64,000 bases of DNA. Source: Streptomyces sp. DT2A-34. GTDB lineage: Bacteria > Actinomycetota > Actinomycetes > Streptomycetales > Streptomycetaceae. The number at the start of each line of letters is the position of its first letter. Positions within the stretch are counted from its first letter, which is position 1. Under the pieces are notes generated by a model. That model saw nothing but the letters and a program-made list of their open reading frames with translations. It was not told the DNA's origin and did no database searches. A program made the position numbers and the translations under genes. Shown here piece after piece: positions 1-7,852 of the stretch. Location: the NCBI RefSeq assembly GCF_030499515.1, contig NZ_JASTWJ010000001.1, positions 6,242,001-6,306,000 of the forward strand, in the 5' to 3' direction.

Positions 1-702
1 GTGGTCAACCCCAACAACCCGACCGGACGCCACGCGCCGGCCGCGGAGCTGCGCTCCCTGATCGACGCCGCGCCGACCCGAACCCGCTGGTGGATCGACG
101 AGGCATACCTGGGATACGTCGGCATCACCGAGTCGCTGGCCGACCTCGCCGCAACGGACCCGCGGGTGGTGGTCTGCAGCTCACTGTCGAAGATGTATGC
201 GCTGTCCGGCATGCGGGCCGCGTACCTGGTGGCCGAGCCCGTCACCGCGGCGCGGCTGCGCCGATGGACACCACCTTGGCCGGTCAGCCTGCCGGCGCAA
301 CTGGCCGCGGTGGCAGCCCTGCGCGACCCTGCCTACTACAGCGACCGCTGGCTTCGCACCCATGCGCTACGGCGGCAGCTGGCCGCCGACCTGGCCGGGC
401 TGGACGACACCTTGACGGTCGAGGAGGCCGTGGCGAACTTCCTGACCGTGACTCTGCCGTCGGCCGGGCCGAGCGCCGCACAACTGGTGAGCGAGTGCCG
501 CCGCCACGACGTATACCTGCGCGACCTGTCGCCGTTGTCGGCGGAGTACCAGGGACGCACCGTGCGCATCGCGGTCAGGGACACCGCCGAGAACGCCCGC
601 ATTGTGGCCGCGTGCCGGGCCGCCCTGGATGCGCTGAGGCCGGGTTCGACCTCGCCCGTTCCGATGCCTCAGTCAGTTCCCGCAGCTGGCTCCGCTCGGT
701 GA
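1..702 (+). CDS. PLP-dependent class I/II aminotransferase (HisC-like), 5' end cut by the window
   Basis: The visible 233 residues are the C-terminal part of a fold-type I aminotransferase. The reading frame is open at base 1, and the family usually has about 350 residues, so the true start probably lies upstream. Visible motifs are NPNNPTG (residues 3-9 of this fragment), the D-E-A-Y segment, the SSLSK motif with Lys64 as the likely PLP Schiff-base lysine, and a C-terminal arginine (R193 in VRIAVRD) that would bind the substrate carboxylate or phosphate. The overall pattern resembles histidinol-phosphate/CobD-type aminotransferases. The stop codon overlaps the GTG of the next gene in GTGA, so the two are translationally coupled. 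The pairing with a lipid nucleotidyl transferase suggests an amino-containing lipid head group or a secondary-metabolite role rather than histidine synthesis. That is inference, and the substrate is unknown. Confidence 0.85.
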   Translation: MVNPNNPTGRHAPAAELRSLIDAAPTRTRWWIDEAYLGYVGITESLADLAATDPRVVVCSSLSKMYALSGMRAAYLVAEPVTAARLRRWTPPWPVSLPAQLAAVAALRDPAYYSDRWLRTHALRRQLAADLAGLDDTLTVEEAVANFLTVTLPSAGPSAAQLVSECRRHDVYLRDLSPLSAEYQGRTVRIAVRDTAENARIVAACRAALDALRPGSTSPVPMPQSVPAAGSAR

Positions 703-1502
703 TCACCGTCAACTCCTTGGTGCCCTACCTCGGTGGGGCGCTGGTGCTGGGCGGCATCGCGGCGGCGGCGTCCCGGCGTCGTGAGCTGCTGATCCGGTGG
801 TGCGCCTGGGCGGTCGGAGTGCCACTGGTCACCGGTGCGTTCTTGCTGGGCCGCCCGGGCGCGGCGGCCCTCGCCATCGTGGCCGCGGTGATCGCGGTGA
901 TGGAGTACGGCGGGCTGATGAGGCTGGGCCGGGCAGACCGGGCGGTACTGGCCGTGGCGGTGACAGGCGTGGTGCTGGCCACCTGGTTGGCGCCCGGACA
1001 GGTGCTCCGGGTGGCCGCCGTCGGGGCGCTCGCGGTGGCCGCGGTGCCGCTCCTGGCCGGCGACGCCGACCATGGCCTGCACCGGCTCGGCGCCGGTCTG
1101 CTCGGGTTGGCCTGGCTGAGCGTGCTGGCCGCGCTCGTGCCGCTCGGGGCGAGCGCGCTGGCGCTGTTCGTCGCGGTCTCGATCGCCGACATCACGGCGT
1201 ACTTCGCCGGTCAACGGCTCGGCGGGCCACGGCTGTCGCCCCTGTCACCGGCCAAGCGGTGGAGCGGCACTCTGGCCGGGGCAGCGGCCGGCCTCGGCGT
1301 GCTCGCCGTGCTGTCCACGCCGAGCTGGCCGATGGCGGTTGCGGTGGCGGTCGGCGGCCCGGCCGGCGACCTCCTCGAATCCATGATCAAAAGAGGAGCG
1401 CAGGCCAAGGACGCCGGCCGCTGGCTACCCGGCTCCGGCGGCCTGCTGGACAGGATCGATTCACTGCTCATCGCACTGGCAGTCCTGCTTGTCCTGGGCT
1501 GA
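699..1502 (+). CDS. CDP-diglyceride synthase / phosphatidate cytidylyltransferase-like membrane enzyme (PF01148)
   Basis: A 267-residue polytopic membrane protein starting at GTG 699, which overlaps the upstream stop (GTGA). The C-terminus carries the CdsA signature almost intact: S228-M-I-K231-R232, K237-D238, then a glycine pair and L-L-D251-R-I-D254, the metal-binding aspartates. The usual histidine before the glycine pair is serine here. A second family motif, SPxKxxxG, is visible as SPAKRWSG. CdsA enzymes transfer CMP from CTP to phosphatidate to make the CDP-activated lipid used by phospholipid synthases. This copy lies outside the usual housekeeping frr-cdsA context and is coupled to an aminotransferase, so it is probably a paralogue activating a special lipid or prenyl/polyol phosphate. 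Family assignment is firm; substrate is not. Confidence 0.82.
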   Translation: MITVNSLVPYLGGALVLGGIAAAASRRRELLIRWCAWAVGVPLVTGAFLLGRPGAAALAIVAAVIAVMEYGGLMRLGRADRAVLAVAVTGVVLATWLAPGQVLRVAAVGALAVAAVPLLAGDADHGLHRLGAGLLGLAWLSVLAALVPLGASALALFVAVSIADITAYFAGQRLGGPRLSPLSPAKRWSGTLAGAAAGLGVLAVLSTPSWPMAVAVAVGGPAGDLLESMIKRGAQAKDAGRWLPGSGGLLDRIDSLLIALAVLLVLG

Positions 1503-1535
1503 CCCTCATCGCCCCCGGCCGGGCGGCGGAGACGG

Positions 1536-1663
1536 CGACGAGGGACTGACGAGGGACTGACGGAGGACTGACGCGGAGGGCGAGCCCCTGTCACCCTCCA
1601 GCCGAGCCGAGCCGAGCCGAGCCGAGCCGAGCCGAGCCGAGCCGGGCCGGGCCGAGCCGGGCC
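1536..1663. repeat. Short tandem repeats: 12-bp units then a GCCGA pentanucleotide tract
   Basis: Directly after the cdsA-like gene the sequence contains about 2.5 copies of a 12-base unit (GACGAGGGACTG type, 1536-1572). After a short spacer comes a tract of about 12-13 GCCGA pentamers (1601-1663), the last few degenerating to GCCGG. Slipped-strand mispairing could vary its length. No gene can be assigned across it. Confidence 0.85.
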
Positions 1664-2172
1664 ATGGCCCTGGACCGTTTCTGCGGTCGTGGGCGTCACC
1701 CGATGGCGATGCGTGTCTTCCAGGAACTCGCCGGGGCGATGACCTCTGTGCCGGACCCCATCAGCAGCGGAAAGTTGGTGACCGCCCATCCCGAGGCGCC
1801 GTACTCGCTGTCGAGGCCGTCGGCCGAACTTCCGGCGTTGCCCAAGGATGCGAGGCTGACCCCGCCGCCGGAGCCGGCGATGCCCTTGCGCAGATGGGCA
1901 TCCGCAGCACACGGCTCGCCCTGGCCGCGTGGGGACCCGATGGCGCACCCAAGGCTGCAATGCGGGCCATTCCTCAGTGATCCACCGCTCACCCGCCACG
2001 AGCAATGACCTTGTTCGCGTGCACATCATCCCCGCGGCAAGGTTCCCCCAAGATCCCGTGAAGCACGCCCACCCAGGCCCCGACTGTCAGACCCCCGTGG
2101 AACACTGACGACGTTGCCCAAGTGAACGGGGTGGGCCGAGTGGCCCAGGTGGTCGGTGGGGAGCGGACGGCA
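1664..2172. other. Gene-poor stretch with a possible degenerate reverse-strand coding remnant
   Basis: About 500 bases lie between the pentamer tract and the next gene. On the reverse strand, 1992 down to 1696 can be read as about 98 residues with a natural-looking Gly/Ser-rich middle and end (for example GNAGSSADGLDSEYG and AVTNFPLLMG). There is no convincing start or ribosome binding site, and I recognise no family. It could be the decayed end of a gene. The last ~150 bases look like ordinary upstream sequence for the gene at 2173. Confidence 0.3.
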
Positions 2173-3246
2173 ATGAGCAAGCGGCAAGTGCAGAAGATGC
2201 TGCAGCTGATGGCGAGCGGGGGGCCCGTCGAGCTCACCAGCCCCATGGCCTCCGTGAAGAAGCTCGCCAAACTCGCCGTCGTCGCCCAGCAGTTCGGGTA
2301 CGAGTACCTGGACGTACGGCAGAGCACCGGGCGCAACGGCGCGCTCATCATGATGATCGCGCCCGACCCCAGCCCTCAGGCCCGCGCCCGCGCCGCGCAG
2401 AACCGGGCGCAGTATCCGAACGCCCACGACGGGGTCTCCGTGCCACCCCTCGTGCCGGACGCCTTCGAGCTTCTCAAGGCCCGCATCAACTTCGACCTCA
2501 CCGGCAAGAACGCCGAGAAGCGGGCGGGCTACGCCGCCGTGGGCGTCACCCTCGGCGCCGGGATCCTCGGGGTGCGGCTCGGCGGGGACGCCTCCGCCTG
2601 GATCGCGGCGCTGCTCACATGGGCGTTCTTCATGGCGATCCTCGGCGTGGTCTTCCTCGTCAACCGCAAGCGCAACGCCAAGTTCGCCGCCCGGCTGCGG
2701 TCCGCCGGGTTCATGCCGTTCACCGAGGAGTCCGGGCGGGTGCGCTACCTGCCGCCGGGCACCCGGCTGCCCGGGCAGCCCTTCGCCGCCGGGCCGTACG
2801 GCAACCAGCCCCTGGCTGCCGCTCCCACCCCGGGCGCCCCCGCCGGTTACGGCCAGGAGGCCCCCGGGCCGTACGCCGGCCGGCCCGCCGCCCCCGGGGC
2901 GTACCCCGCCCCCGGCCGGCCCGCCGCCCCCGGGGCGTACCCCGCCGCTCAGCCCGCAGCCCCGGGTCCCTATCCCGCTCAGCCCGCGGCCGCCCTCCCC
3001 CCGTACGGCGACCAGCCCGCCCCCAGCCCCTACGGTGCCCCCCAGCCCCAGGGCCCGTACGCCACACCGCAGCCGCAGCCGCAGCGGCACCCACAGCACC
3101 AGGCGCAGCCGCACCCACAGCACCAGACGCAGCCGCACCCACAGCACCAGCCGCCACACCAGCCCCAGCAGCCGTACGGCCAGCCACAGCCCTACCCGCA
3201 GCAGAACCCCCAGCACAACCCCCACTGGCAGCCCCCGCAGCCCTGA
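2173..3246 (+). CDS. Membrane protein with long Pro/Gln/His-rich C-terminal tail, function unknown
   Basis: A 357-residue protein starting at ATG 2173, preceded by a good ribosome binding site (GGTGGGGAG). Residues ~1-110 are soluble and charged. Two adjacent hydrophobic segments (about residues 120-165) form a membrane hairpin, followed by a basic cytoplasmic patch (NRKRNAKFAARLR). From about residue 195 to the end the protein is low-complexity: GPYG/GAYP repeats, then repeated P-H-P-Q-H-Q units, probably disordered. Streptomyces has many such small-core proteins with proline-rich tails, but I do not recognise this one. It stands alone, 199 bases before the nitrate transporter. The tail's repeats probably vary in length between strains. 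Confidence 0.72.
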   Translation: MSKRQVQKMLQLMASGGPVELTSPMASVKKLAKLAVVAQQFGYEYLDVRQSTGRNGALIMMIAPDPSPQARARAAQNRAQYPNAHDGVSVPPLVPDAFELLKARINFDLTGKNAEKRAGYAAVGVTLGAGILGVRLGGDASAWIAALLTWAFFMAILGVVFLVNRKRNAKFAARLRSAGFMPFTEESGRVRYLPPGTRLPGQPFAAGPYGNQPLAAAPTPGAPAGYGQEAPGPYAGRPAAPGAYPAPGRPAAPGAYPAAQPAAPGPYPAQPAAALPPYGDQPAPSPYGAPQPQGPYATPQPQPQRHPQHQAQPHPQHQTQPHPQHQPPHQPQQPYGQPQPYPQQNPQHNPHWQPPQP

Positions 3247-3340
3247 CACCGCCGTCCCCGCATCGCGCCCCTATATAGGGACGCCGCATGTAGGGACGCA
3301 CACAACCTCTCATCCACCCTCCCCGCCGGGTGAGAGCAAA

Positions 3341-3356
3341 GTTCCTTTCCGGTCAC
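3341..3356 (-). promoter_or_regulatory. Candidate GlnR-type half-box upstream of narK
   Basis: Read on the reverse strand this is GTGAC, six bases, GGAAC, one mismatch from the GTnAC-n6-GAAAC box described for actinobacterial GlnR. It lies 90 bases upstream of the nitrate transporter start. GlnR and NnaR co-control of nitrogen genes is known in Streptomyces; its action at this site is inference from a short motif. Confidence 0.35.
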
Positions 3357-3445
3357 CCGCTGCCACAGGGCGGAAACGAGCCCTCCCTACCTTCGGGATC
3401 AGCCACTCGAAGTGCGACCGAGCCCCGAAGTACCGTGGAGGCGTC

Positions 3446-4828
3446 ATGACAGCCCCTAGCACAGCCCCCGCTGCAAGCAGGGGAGGCCGCTGGATCGATC
3501 ACTGGGACCCCGAGGACGAGACGTTCTGGAAGGAGACCGGAGAGAAGGTCGCGAAGCGGAACCTCTTCTTCTCCGTCCTCTCCGAGCACATCGGCTTCTC
3601 GATCTGGACCCTGTGGTCCGTGATGGTGCTCTTCATGGGGCCCGAGTACGGGCTCACCCCCGCCGACAAGTTCACCATCGTCTCGATGGCCACCCTGGTC
3701 GGCGCCATCGTCCGCGTGCCGTACACCTTCGCCGTCGCCGTCTTCGGCGGCCGGCTGTGGACGGTGATCTCGGCGAGCCTGCTGCTCGTGCCCACCGTCG
3801 CCGCCTTCGCCGTGATGGAGCCGGGGACGTCGTTCACCACGTTCCTGCTGTGCGCGATGCTGGCCGGTATCGGTGGCGGAAACTTCGCCTCCAGCATGAC
3901 CAACATCAACGCCTTCTTCCCCCTGCGTAAGAAGGGGTGGGCGCTCGGTCTGAACGCGGGCGGCGGCAACATCGGCGTGCCGGTCGTGCAGCTGATCGGT
4001 CTGGCGGTCATCGGTGCCAGCGGCGGCCCGCGCCTGCTGCTCGGTATCTACATCCCCTTCATCGTGATCGCCGCCGTACTCGCGTGGCTCAAGATGGACA
4101 GCATCTCGTCGGTGAAGAACGACACCGGCGCCGCCAAGGACGCTGTGAAGGAGGCCCACACCTGGATCATGTCCTTCCTGTACATCGGCACCTTCGGCTC
4201 CTTCATCGGATACAGCTTCGCCTTCGGCCTGGTCCTGCAGACCCAGTTCGGCCGTACGCCACTGCAGGCCGCCTACGTCACCTTCATCGGCCCGCTGCTG
4301 GGCTCGCTGATCCGGCCCGTGGGCGGCTCGCTCGCCGACCGGTTCGGCGGAGCGAAGATCACGCTGTGGAACTACGTCGCCATGGCCGCCGCGACCGGCG
4401 TCATCATCGTGGCCTCGATGCAGAAGTCGCTGCCGCTGTTCACCATCGCGTTCATCGCCCTGTTCGTCCTGACCGGCATCGGCAACGGCTCGACGTTCAA
4501 GATGATCCCCGGCATCTTCCACAACAAGGCCCTCGCCAAGGGACTCACCGGTGAGGAGGCCGCCGCCTACGGCCGCCGTCTCTCCGGCGCCTCCATGGGC
4601 CTCATCGGCGCGGTGGGCGCGCTCGGCGGCCTCGGCATCAACCTCGCCTTCCGCCAGTCCTTCCTCTCCGTAGGTTCCGGCACCGGCGCCTTCAGCGCCT
4701 TCCTGGCCTTCTACGGCGTCTGCTTCCTGGTCACCTGGGCCGTATACCTTCGCCGCCCGGCCGCCTCGGAGACGCACACCACATCGGCCTCGGAGGCAAA
4801 GCCGCAGCTCAGCTACGCAGAAGTGTGA
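3446..4828 (+). CDS. narK: NarK-type MFS nitrate/nitrite transporter
   Basis: A 460-residue major facilitator with about 12 membrane segments, starting at ATG 3446 after GGAGG. It has the nitrate/nitrite porter features: a nitrate-signature-like glycine-rich segment (AGIGGGNFASSMTNINAFFP, about residues 140-160), a second such segment (GIGNGSTFKMIPGIF), and the MFS loop motif RPVGGSLADRFGG. The N-terminal soluble stretch (WIDHWDPEDETFWKETG) is typical of actinobacterial NarK proteins. It would move nitrate and/or nitrite across the cytoplasmic membrane; direction cannot be told from sequence. It is followed by a hairpin terminator and by the NnaR-type regulator, which fits a role in nitrate assimilation. 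Confidence 0.9.
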   Translation: MTAPSTAPAASRGGRWIDHWDPEDETFWKETGEKVAKRNLFFSVLSEHIGFSIWTLWSVMVLFMGPEYGLTPADKFTIVSMATLVGAIVRVPYTFAVAVFGGRLWTVISASLLLVPTVAAFAVMEPGTSFTTFLLCAMLAGIGGGNFASSMTNINAFFPLRKKGWALGLNAGGGNIGVPVVQLIGLAVIGASGGPRLLLGIYIPFIVIAAVLAWLKMDSISSVKNDTGAAKDAVKEAHTWIMSFLYIGTFGSFIGYSFAFGLVLQTQFGRTPLQAAYVTFIGPLLGSLIRPVGGSLADRFGGAKITLWNYVAMAAATGVIIVASMQKSLPLFTIAFIALFVLTGIGNGSTFKMIPGIFHNKALAKGLTGEEAAAYGRRLSGASMGLIGAVGALGGLGINLAFRQSFLSVGSGTGAFSAFLAFYGVCFLVTWAVYLRRPAASETHTTSASEAKPQLSYAEV

Positions 4829-4856
4829 CGTAACACCGCTGACATCAAGCCGAACC

Positions 4857-4884
4857 GAGCCTGTCACGCACCGTTGACAGGCTC
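4857..4884 (+). terminator. Hairpin downstream of narK
   Basis: A perfect 10-bp stem (GAGCCTGTCA / TGACAGGCTC) with an 8-base loop lies 28 bases after the narK stop. There is no T-run, as is common for Streptomyces terminators. Confidence 0.6.
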
Positions 4885-4992
4885 GCTCGGCATGCAGGTG
4901 TACCCACCAAGGGTGCGATCAGGAGCCGCTCCCGGTCACCCCCGGTGGACCACCTGGCGCAGGCACCACAACTCGAGTGCGGGACGAGAGTT

Positions 4993-6144
4993 ATGTACGA
5001 CACACAGCAGCAATCCGAACACGGGCCCCTCGCGGGGTTCACCGTGGGCGTGACCGCCGCACGCCGGGCCGACGAACTCGGGGCGTTGCTCCAGCGACGC
5101 GGCGCCGCCGTGCTGCACGCTCCTGCCTTGCGCATCGTGCCACTCGCCGACGACAGCGAGCTGCTCGCCGCCACCAAGGAGATCATCCAGCGCACGCCGG
5201 ACATCGTGGTCGCCACGACCGCGATCGGCTTCCGGGGCTGGATCGAGGCCGCCGACGGGTGGGGACTGGGTGAGGACCTGCTGGAACGGCTGCGCGGGGT
5301 CGAGCTCCTCGCGCGCGGACCGAAGGTCAAGGGCGCGGTACGCGCCGCCGGGCTGACGGAGGAGTGGTCGCCGTCCAGCGAGTCCATGGCCGAGGTACTG
5401 GACCGCCTGCTGGAGGAGGGCGTCGACGGGCGCCGGGTCGCCATCCAGCTGCACGGTGAGCCGCTGCCCGGGTTCGTGGAGTCGTTGCGGGCCGCGGGAG
5501 CGGAGGTGCTCGGGGTGCCCGTCTACAGGTGGCTGCCGCCGGAGGACATCGGCCCCGTCGACCGTCTGCTGGACGCCACGGTCTCGCGCGGCCTGGACGC
5601 CCTCACCTTCACCAGCGCCCCGGCCGCGGCGTCCCTGCTGTCGCGGGCCGAGGAGCGCGGGCTGCTTCCCGAAGTGCTCGCCGCCCTCAACCACGACGTC
5701 CTCCCGGCCTGCGTCGGCCCGGTCACCGCGCTGCCCCTGCAGGCACTCGGCGTCGACACCGTCCAGCCCGTGCGCTTCCGGCTCGGTCCGCTGGTCCAGC
5801 TGCTGTGCCAGGAACTGCCCGGCCGGGCTCGGTCCCTGCCGATCGCCGGGCACCAGGTGGAGATCCGCGGGCACGCGGTCCTGGTCGACGGCGTACTGCG
5901 CCCCGTGCCGCCCGCGGGCATGTCCCTGCTGCGGGCCCTGTCCCGCCGGCCGGGCTGGGTGGTGCCCCGCGCGGAGCTGCTGCGCGCGCTGCCGGGTGCG
6001 GGGCGGGACGAGCACGCGGTGGAGACGGCGATGGCGCGGCTTCGTACGGCTCTGGGGGCGCCGAAGCTGATCCAGACGGTGGTGAAGCGGGGGTACCGGC
6101 TGGCCCTGGATCCGGCGGCGGACGCGAAGTACGCGGACACGTGA
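4993..6144 (+). CDS. nnaR: NnaR-type regulator: uroporphyrinogen-III synthase-like domain fused to a winged-helix DNA-binding domain
   Basis: A 383-residue two-domain protein. Residues ~10-265 match the HemD (uroporphyrinogen-III synthase) fold (FTVGVTAARRADELGALL at the start; TFTSAPAA and CVGPVTA further on). Residues ~275-375 are an OmpR-type winged helix (PAGMSLLRALSRRPGWVVPRAELL, then a recognition-helix region rich in Arg and RTALGAPKLIQTVVKRGYRL). In Streptomyces this fusion is NnaR, reported to act with GlnR on nitrate/nitrite assimilation genes. The HemD part is thought to sense rather than make tetrapyrrole, and the housekeeping hemD lies elsewhere. ATG 4993 is preferred; an upstream in-frame start at 4945 is possible but less natural. 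Its position next to narK supports the assignment. Confidence 0.85.
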   Translation: MYDTQQQSEHGPLAGFTVGVTAARRADELGALLQRRGAAVLHAPALRIVPLADDSELLAATKEIIQRTPDIVVATTAIGFRGWIEAADGWGLGEDLLERLRGVELLARGPKVKGAVRAAGLTEEWSPSSESMAEVLDRLLEEGVDGRRVAIQLHGEPLPGFVESLRAAGAEVLGVPVYRWLPPEDIGPVDRLLDATVSRGLDALTFTSAPAAASLLSRAEERGLLPEVLAALNHDVLPACVGPVTALPLQALGVDTVQPVRFRLGPLVQLLCQELPGRARSLPIAGHQVEIRGHAVLVDGVLRPVPPAGMSLLRALSRRPGWVVPRAELLRALPGAGRDEHAVETAMARLRTALGAPKLIQTVVKRGYRLALDPAADAKYADT

Positions 6145-6146
6145 GC

Positions 6147-6309
6147 CGCCCCCGCCGCCCCTACCCGTCCCATCCTTGAAGGGGGCGCTGCCCCTTCGAC
6201 CTTGCCCCCTGGGGGCCTGCGGCCACCAGACCCCCGCTCCCGCCCTGAACGGGCCTCGTCCTCAAACGCCGGACGGGCTGGAATGCCCGGACCGGCGTTG
6301 AGAGGTGGG
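6147..6309. repeat. Dispersed intergenic repeat, family A (copy 1)
   Basis: About 160 bases here match, with only scattered substitutions, the sequence at 32125-32288. Shared blocks include the CCCCTACCCGTCCCATCCT run, a GGGGGCGCTGCCCC hairpin, CCCTGGGGGCCTGCGGCC, and the AACGCCGGACGGGCTGGAAT block. It starts within a few bases of the nnaR stop. Internal palindromes suggest it folds as RNA and may end transcription. Confidence 0.85.
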
Positions 6310-6414
6310 GCCGTCCGGTACGAGGGGTTCCGGGACTCGCCATCGGGCAGGCACTGTTAGAGGGAACGCTTCTCCCAGTTCTCCCGGGGTGACCCCCTAG
6401 GCGGTGACAGGCAC

Positions 6415-7011
6415 ATGGCACTGGGTACGGTCACGGACGCCTACGAGCTGCGATTCGACGCCGGGCGGATCTGTCTGGATCTCCTCGCGACCACGCACCC
6501 CGAGGAACGGTTCGACTCCGTCGAGGTGTTGTGCGCCTGGATCACCGGCGTCGGGCTCGTCCCGCCGGGCACCACGCTGGCCCACGCCGACGCCTCCTGG
6601 CTCGTCCGGTTCCGCGAACTGCGTGGACGTATCGGACAGTTGGTGCGCGGCGGGATCGCCCCCGAGCCCTGGCCGTCGTACGACATCGCGCTCGCCCACG
6701 TGAACGACATCGCCCGCACCGCGCCCCCGGCCCCCCGTGCCGTACGGGGTGAAGACGGCACCCTCGTGAGGCAGTTGGATCATCCGCCCGAGTGCGCCGC
6801 GCTGCTCGGCGCCATCGCGCGGGACGCCGTGGAACTGCTCACCGATCCGGTCGCGCGGGCCGGGCTGAGGGAGTGCGAGGGCGACAACTGCCCGATCGTT
6901 TATCTCGATTCGTCCCGCGGGCGCAGGAGGCGCTGGTGCTCCAGTGAGGTCTGCGGGAATCGGGAAAGGGTCGCCCGGCACCGTCGTCGCGCCGCCCTCG
7001 CCCGCACCTGA
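6415..7011 (+). CDS. CGNR zinc finger domain-containing protein (ABATE-CGNR family)
   Basis: A 198-residue protein with an N-terminal ABATE-like domain (about residues 1-125) and a C-terminal CGNR zinc finger: CEGDNCPIVYLD, then RRRWCSSEVCGNRERVARHR, giving the C-x4-C ... C-x4-C metal site and the CGNR sequence that names the family. The C-terminus is strongly basic (HRRRAA), consistent with DNA binding. These proteins are presumed transcriptional regulators and are numerous in Streptomyces; targets are unknown. The gene is free-standing, ending 265 bases before the sigma factor. The ATG at 6415 has only a weak ribosome binding site. Confidence 0.85.
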   Translation: MALGTVTDAYELRFDAGRICLDLLATTHPEERFDSVEVLCAWITGVGLVPPGTTLAHADASWLVRFRELRGRIGQLVRGGIAPEPWPSYDIALAHVNDIARTAPPAPRAVRGEDGTLVRQLDHPPECAALLGAIARDAVELLTDPVARAGLRECEGDNCPIVYLDSSRGRRRRWCSSEVCGNRERVARHRRRAALART

Positions 7012-7276
7012 CGGTCCGTTATGCGGCTTCTGTGGAGCGGCTGTCGAAGTGATTTCGATTACATGCCGTTTACCTACGCGCCCGTAGGGAAGCGGCGGCT
7101 CGATCTTGTCGATGTGGTGGAAATGTAAAGATCGCACGGTGGGAATGTGCCGCCATGTCCCGCTCGTCAGGTCACTCCGAAGAAAACTGTCGCATCGCTT
7201 TGAACACTCAACCGACCGCTTGCGTACGGGTAGTCGAGCGACCGACTGGGGGAACCCTCGGACATCGGAGGTGGGC

Positions 7277-7852
7277 GTGCGCAAGGATTCCGTCGTGGCC
7301 AATGAACGTGGATCGAGGGCCCGACATCGCATGTCCCAGCCCTCGGAACCTGATGAGGAGCTGATGCGTGCGCTGTACAGAGAGCACGCCGGACCCCTCC
7401 TCGCGTATGTCCTTCGACTGGTCGCCGGTGATCGGCAACGAGCAGAGGACGTCGTGCAGGAGACGCTCATCCGTGCCTGGAAGAACGCCGGACAGCTCAA
7501 TCGAGCGACCGGATCGGTACGCCCCTGGCTGGTGACGGTCGCCCGGCGCATCGTCATCGACGGCCACCGCAGCCGGCAGGCCCGGCCGCAGGAGGTCGAT
7601 CCGTCGCCGCTGGAGGTCATCCCCGCGGAGGACGAGATCGACAAGGCGCTGTGGCTGATGACGCTGTCGGACGCACTCGACGACCTGACCCCCGCCCACC
7701 GGGAGGTCCTGGTCGAGACGTACTTCAAGGGGCGTACCGTCAATGAGGCGGCCGAGACGCTGGGCATACCCAGTGGCACCGTTCGCTCACGGGTCTTCTA
7801 TGCCCTGCGGTCGATGAAGCTTGCTCTGGAGGAGCGGGGGGTGACGGCGTGA
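7277..7852 (+). CDS. sigU: ECF RNA polymerase sigma factor (SigU-like)
   Basis: A 191-residue group 4 sigma factor. Region 2 spans roughly residues 30-95 (LYREHAGPLLAYVLRLV, then AEDVVQETLIRAWKN and VRPWLVTVARRIVIDGHRS). Region 4 spans about 125-185 (LDDLTPAHREVLVETYFKG, then AAETLGIPSGTVRSRVFYALRSMK). GTG 7277 is chosen because GGAGG sits 5 bases upstream. The stop codon overlaps the ATG of a ZAS-type anti-sigma gene, so this is a classic sigma/anti-sigma pair. Sequence and neighbourhood match SigU of S. coelicolor as I recall it, where loss of the anti-sigma affects aerial growth and secreted proteins. Autoregulation from the 265-base upstream gap is likely but no promoter was fixed. Confidence 0.85.
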   Translation: MRKDSVVANERGSRARHRMSQPSEPDEELMRALYREHAGPLLAYVLRLVAGDRQRAEDVVQETLIRAWKNAGQLNRATGSVRPWLVTVARRIVIDGHRSRQARPQEVDPSPLEVIPAEDEIDKALWLMTLSDALDDLTPAHREVLVETYFKGRTVNEAAETLGIPSGTVRSRVFYALRSMKLALEERGVTA

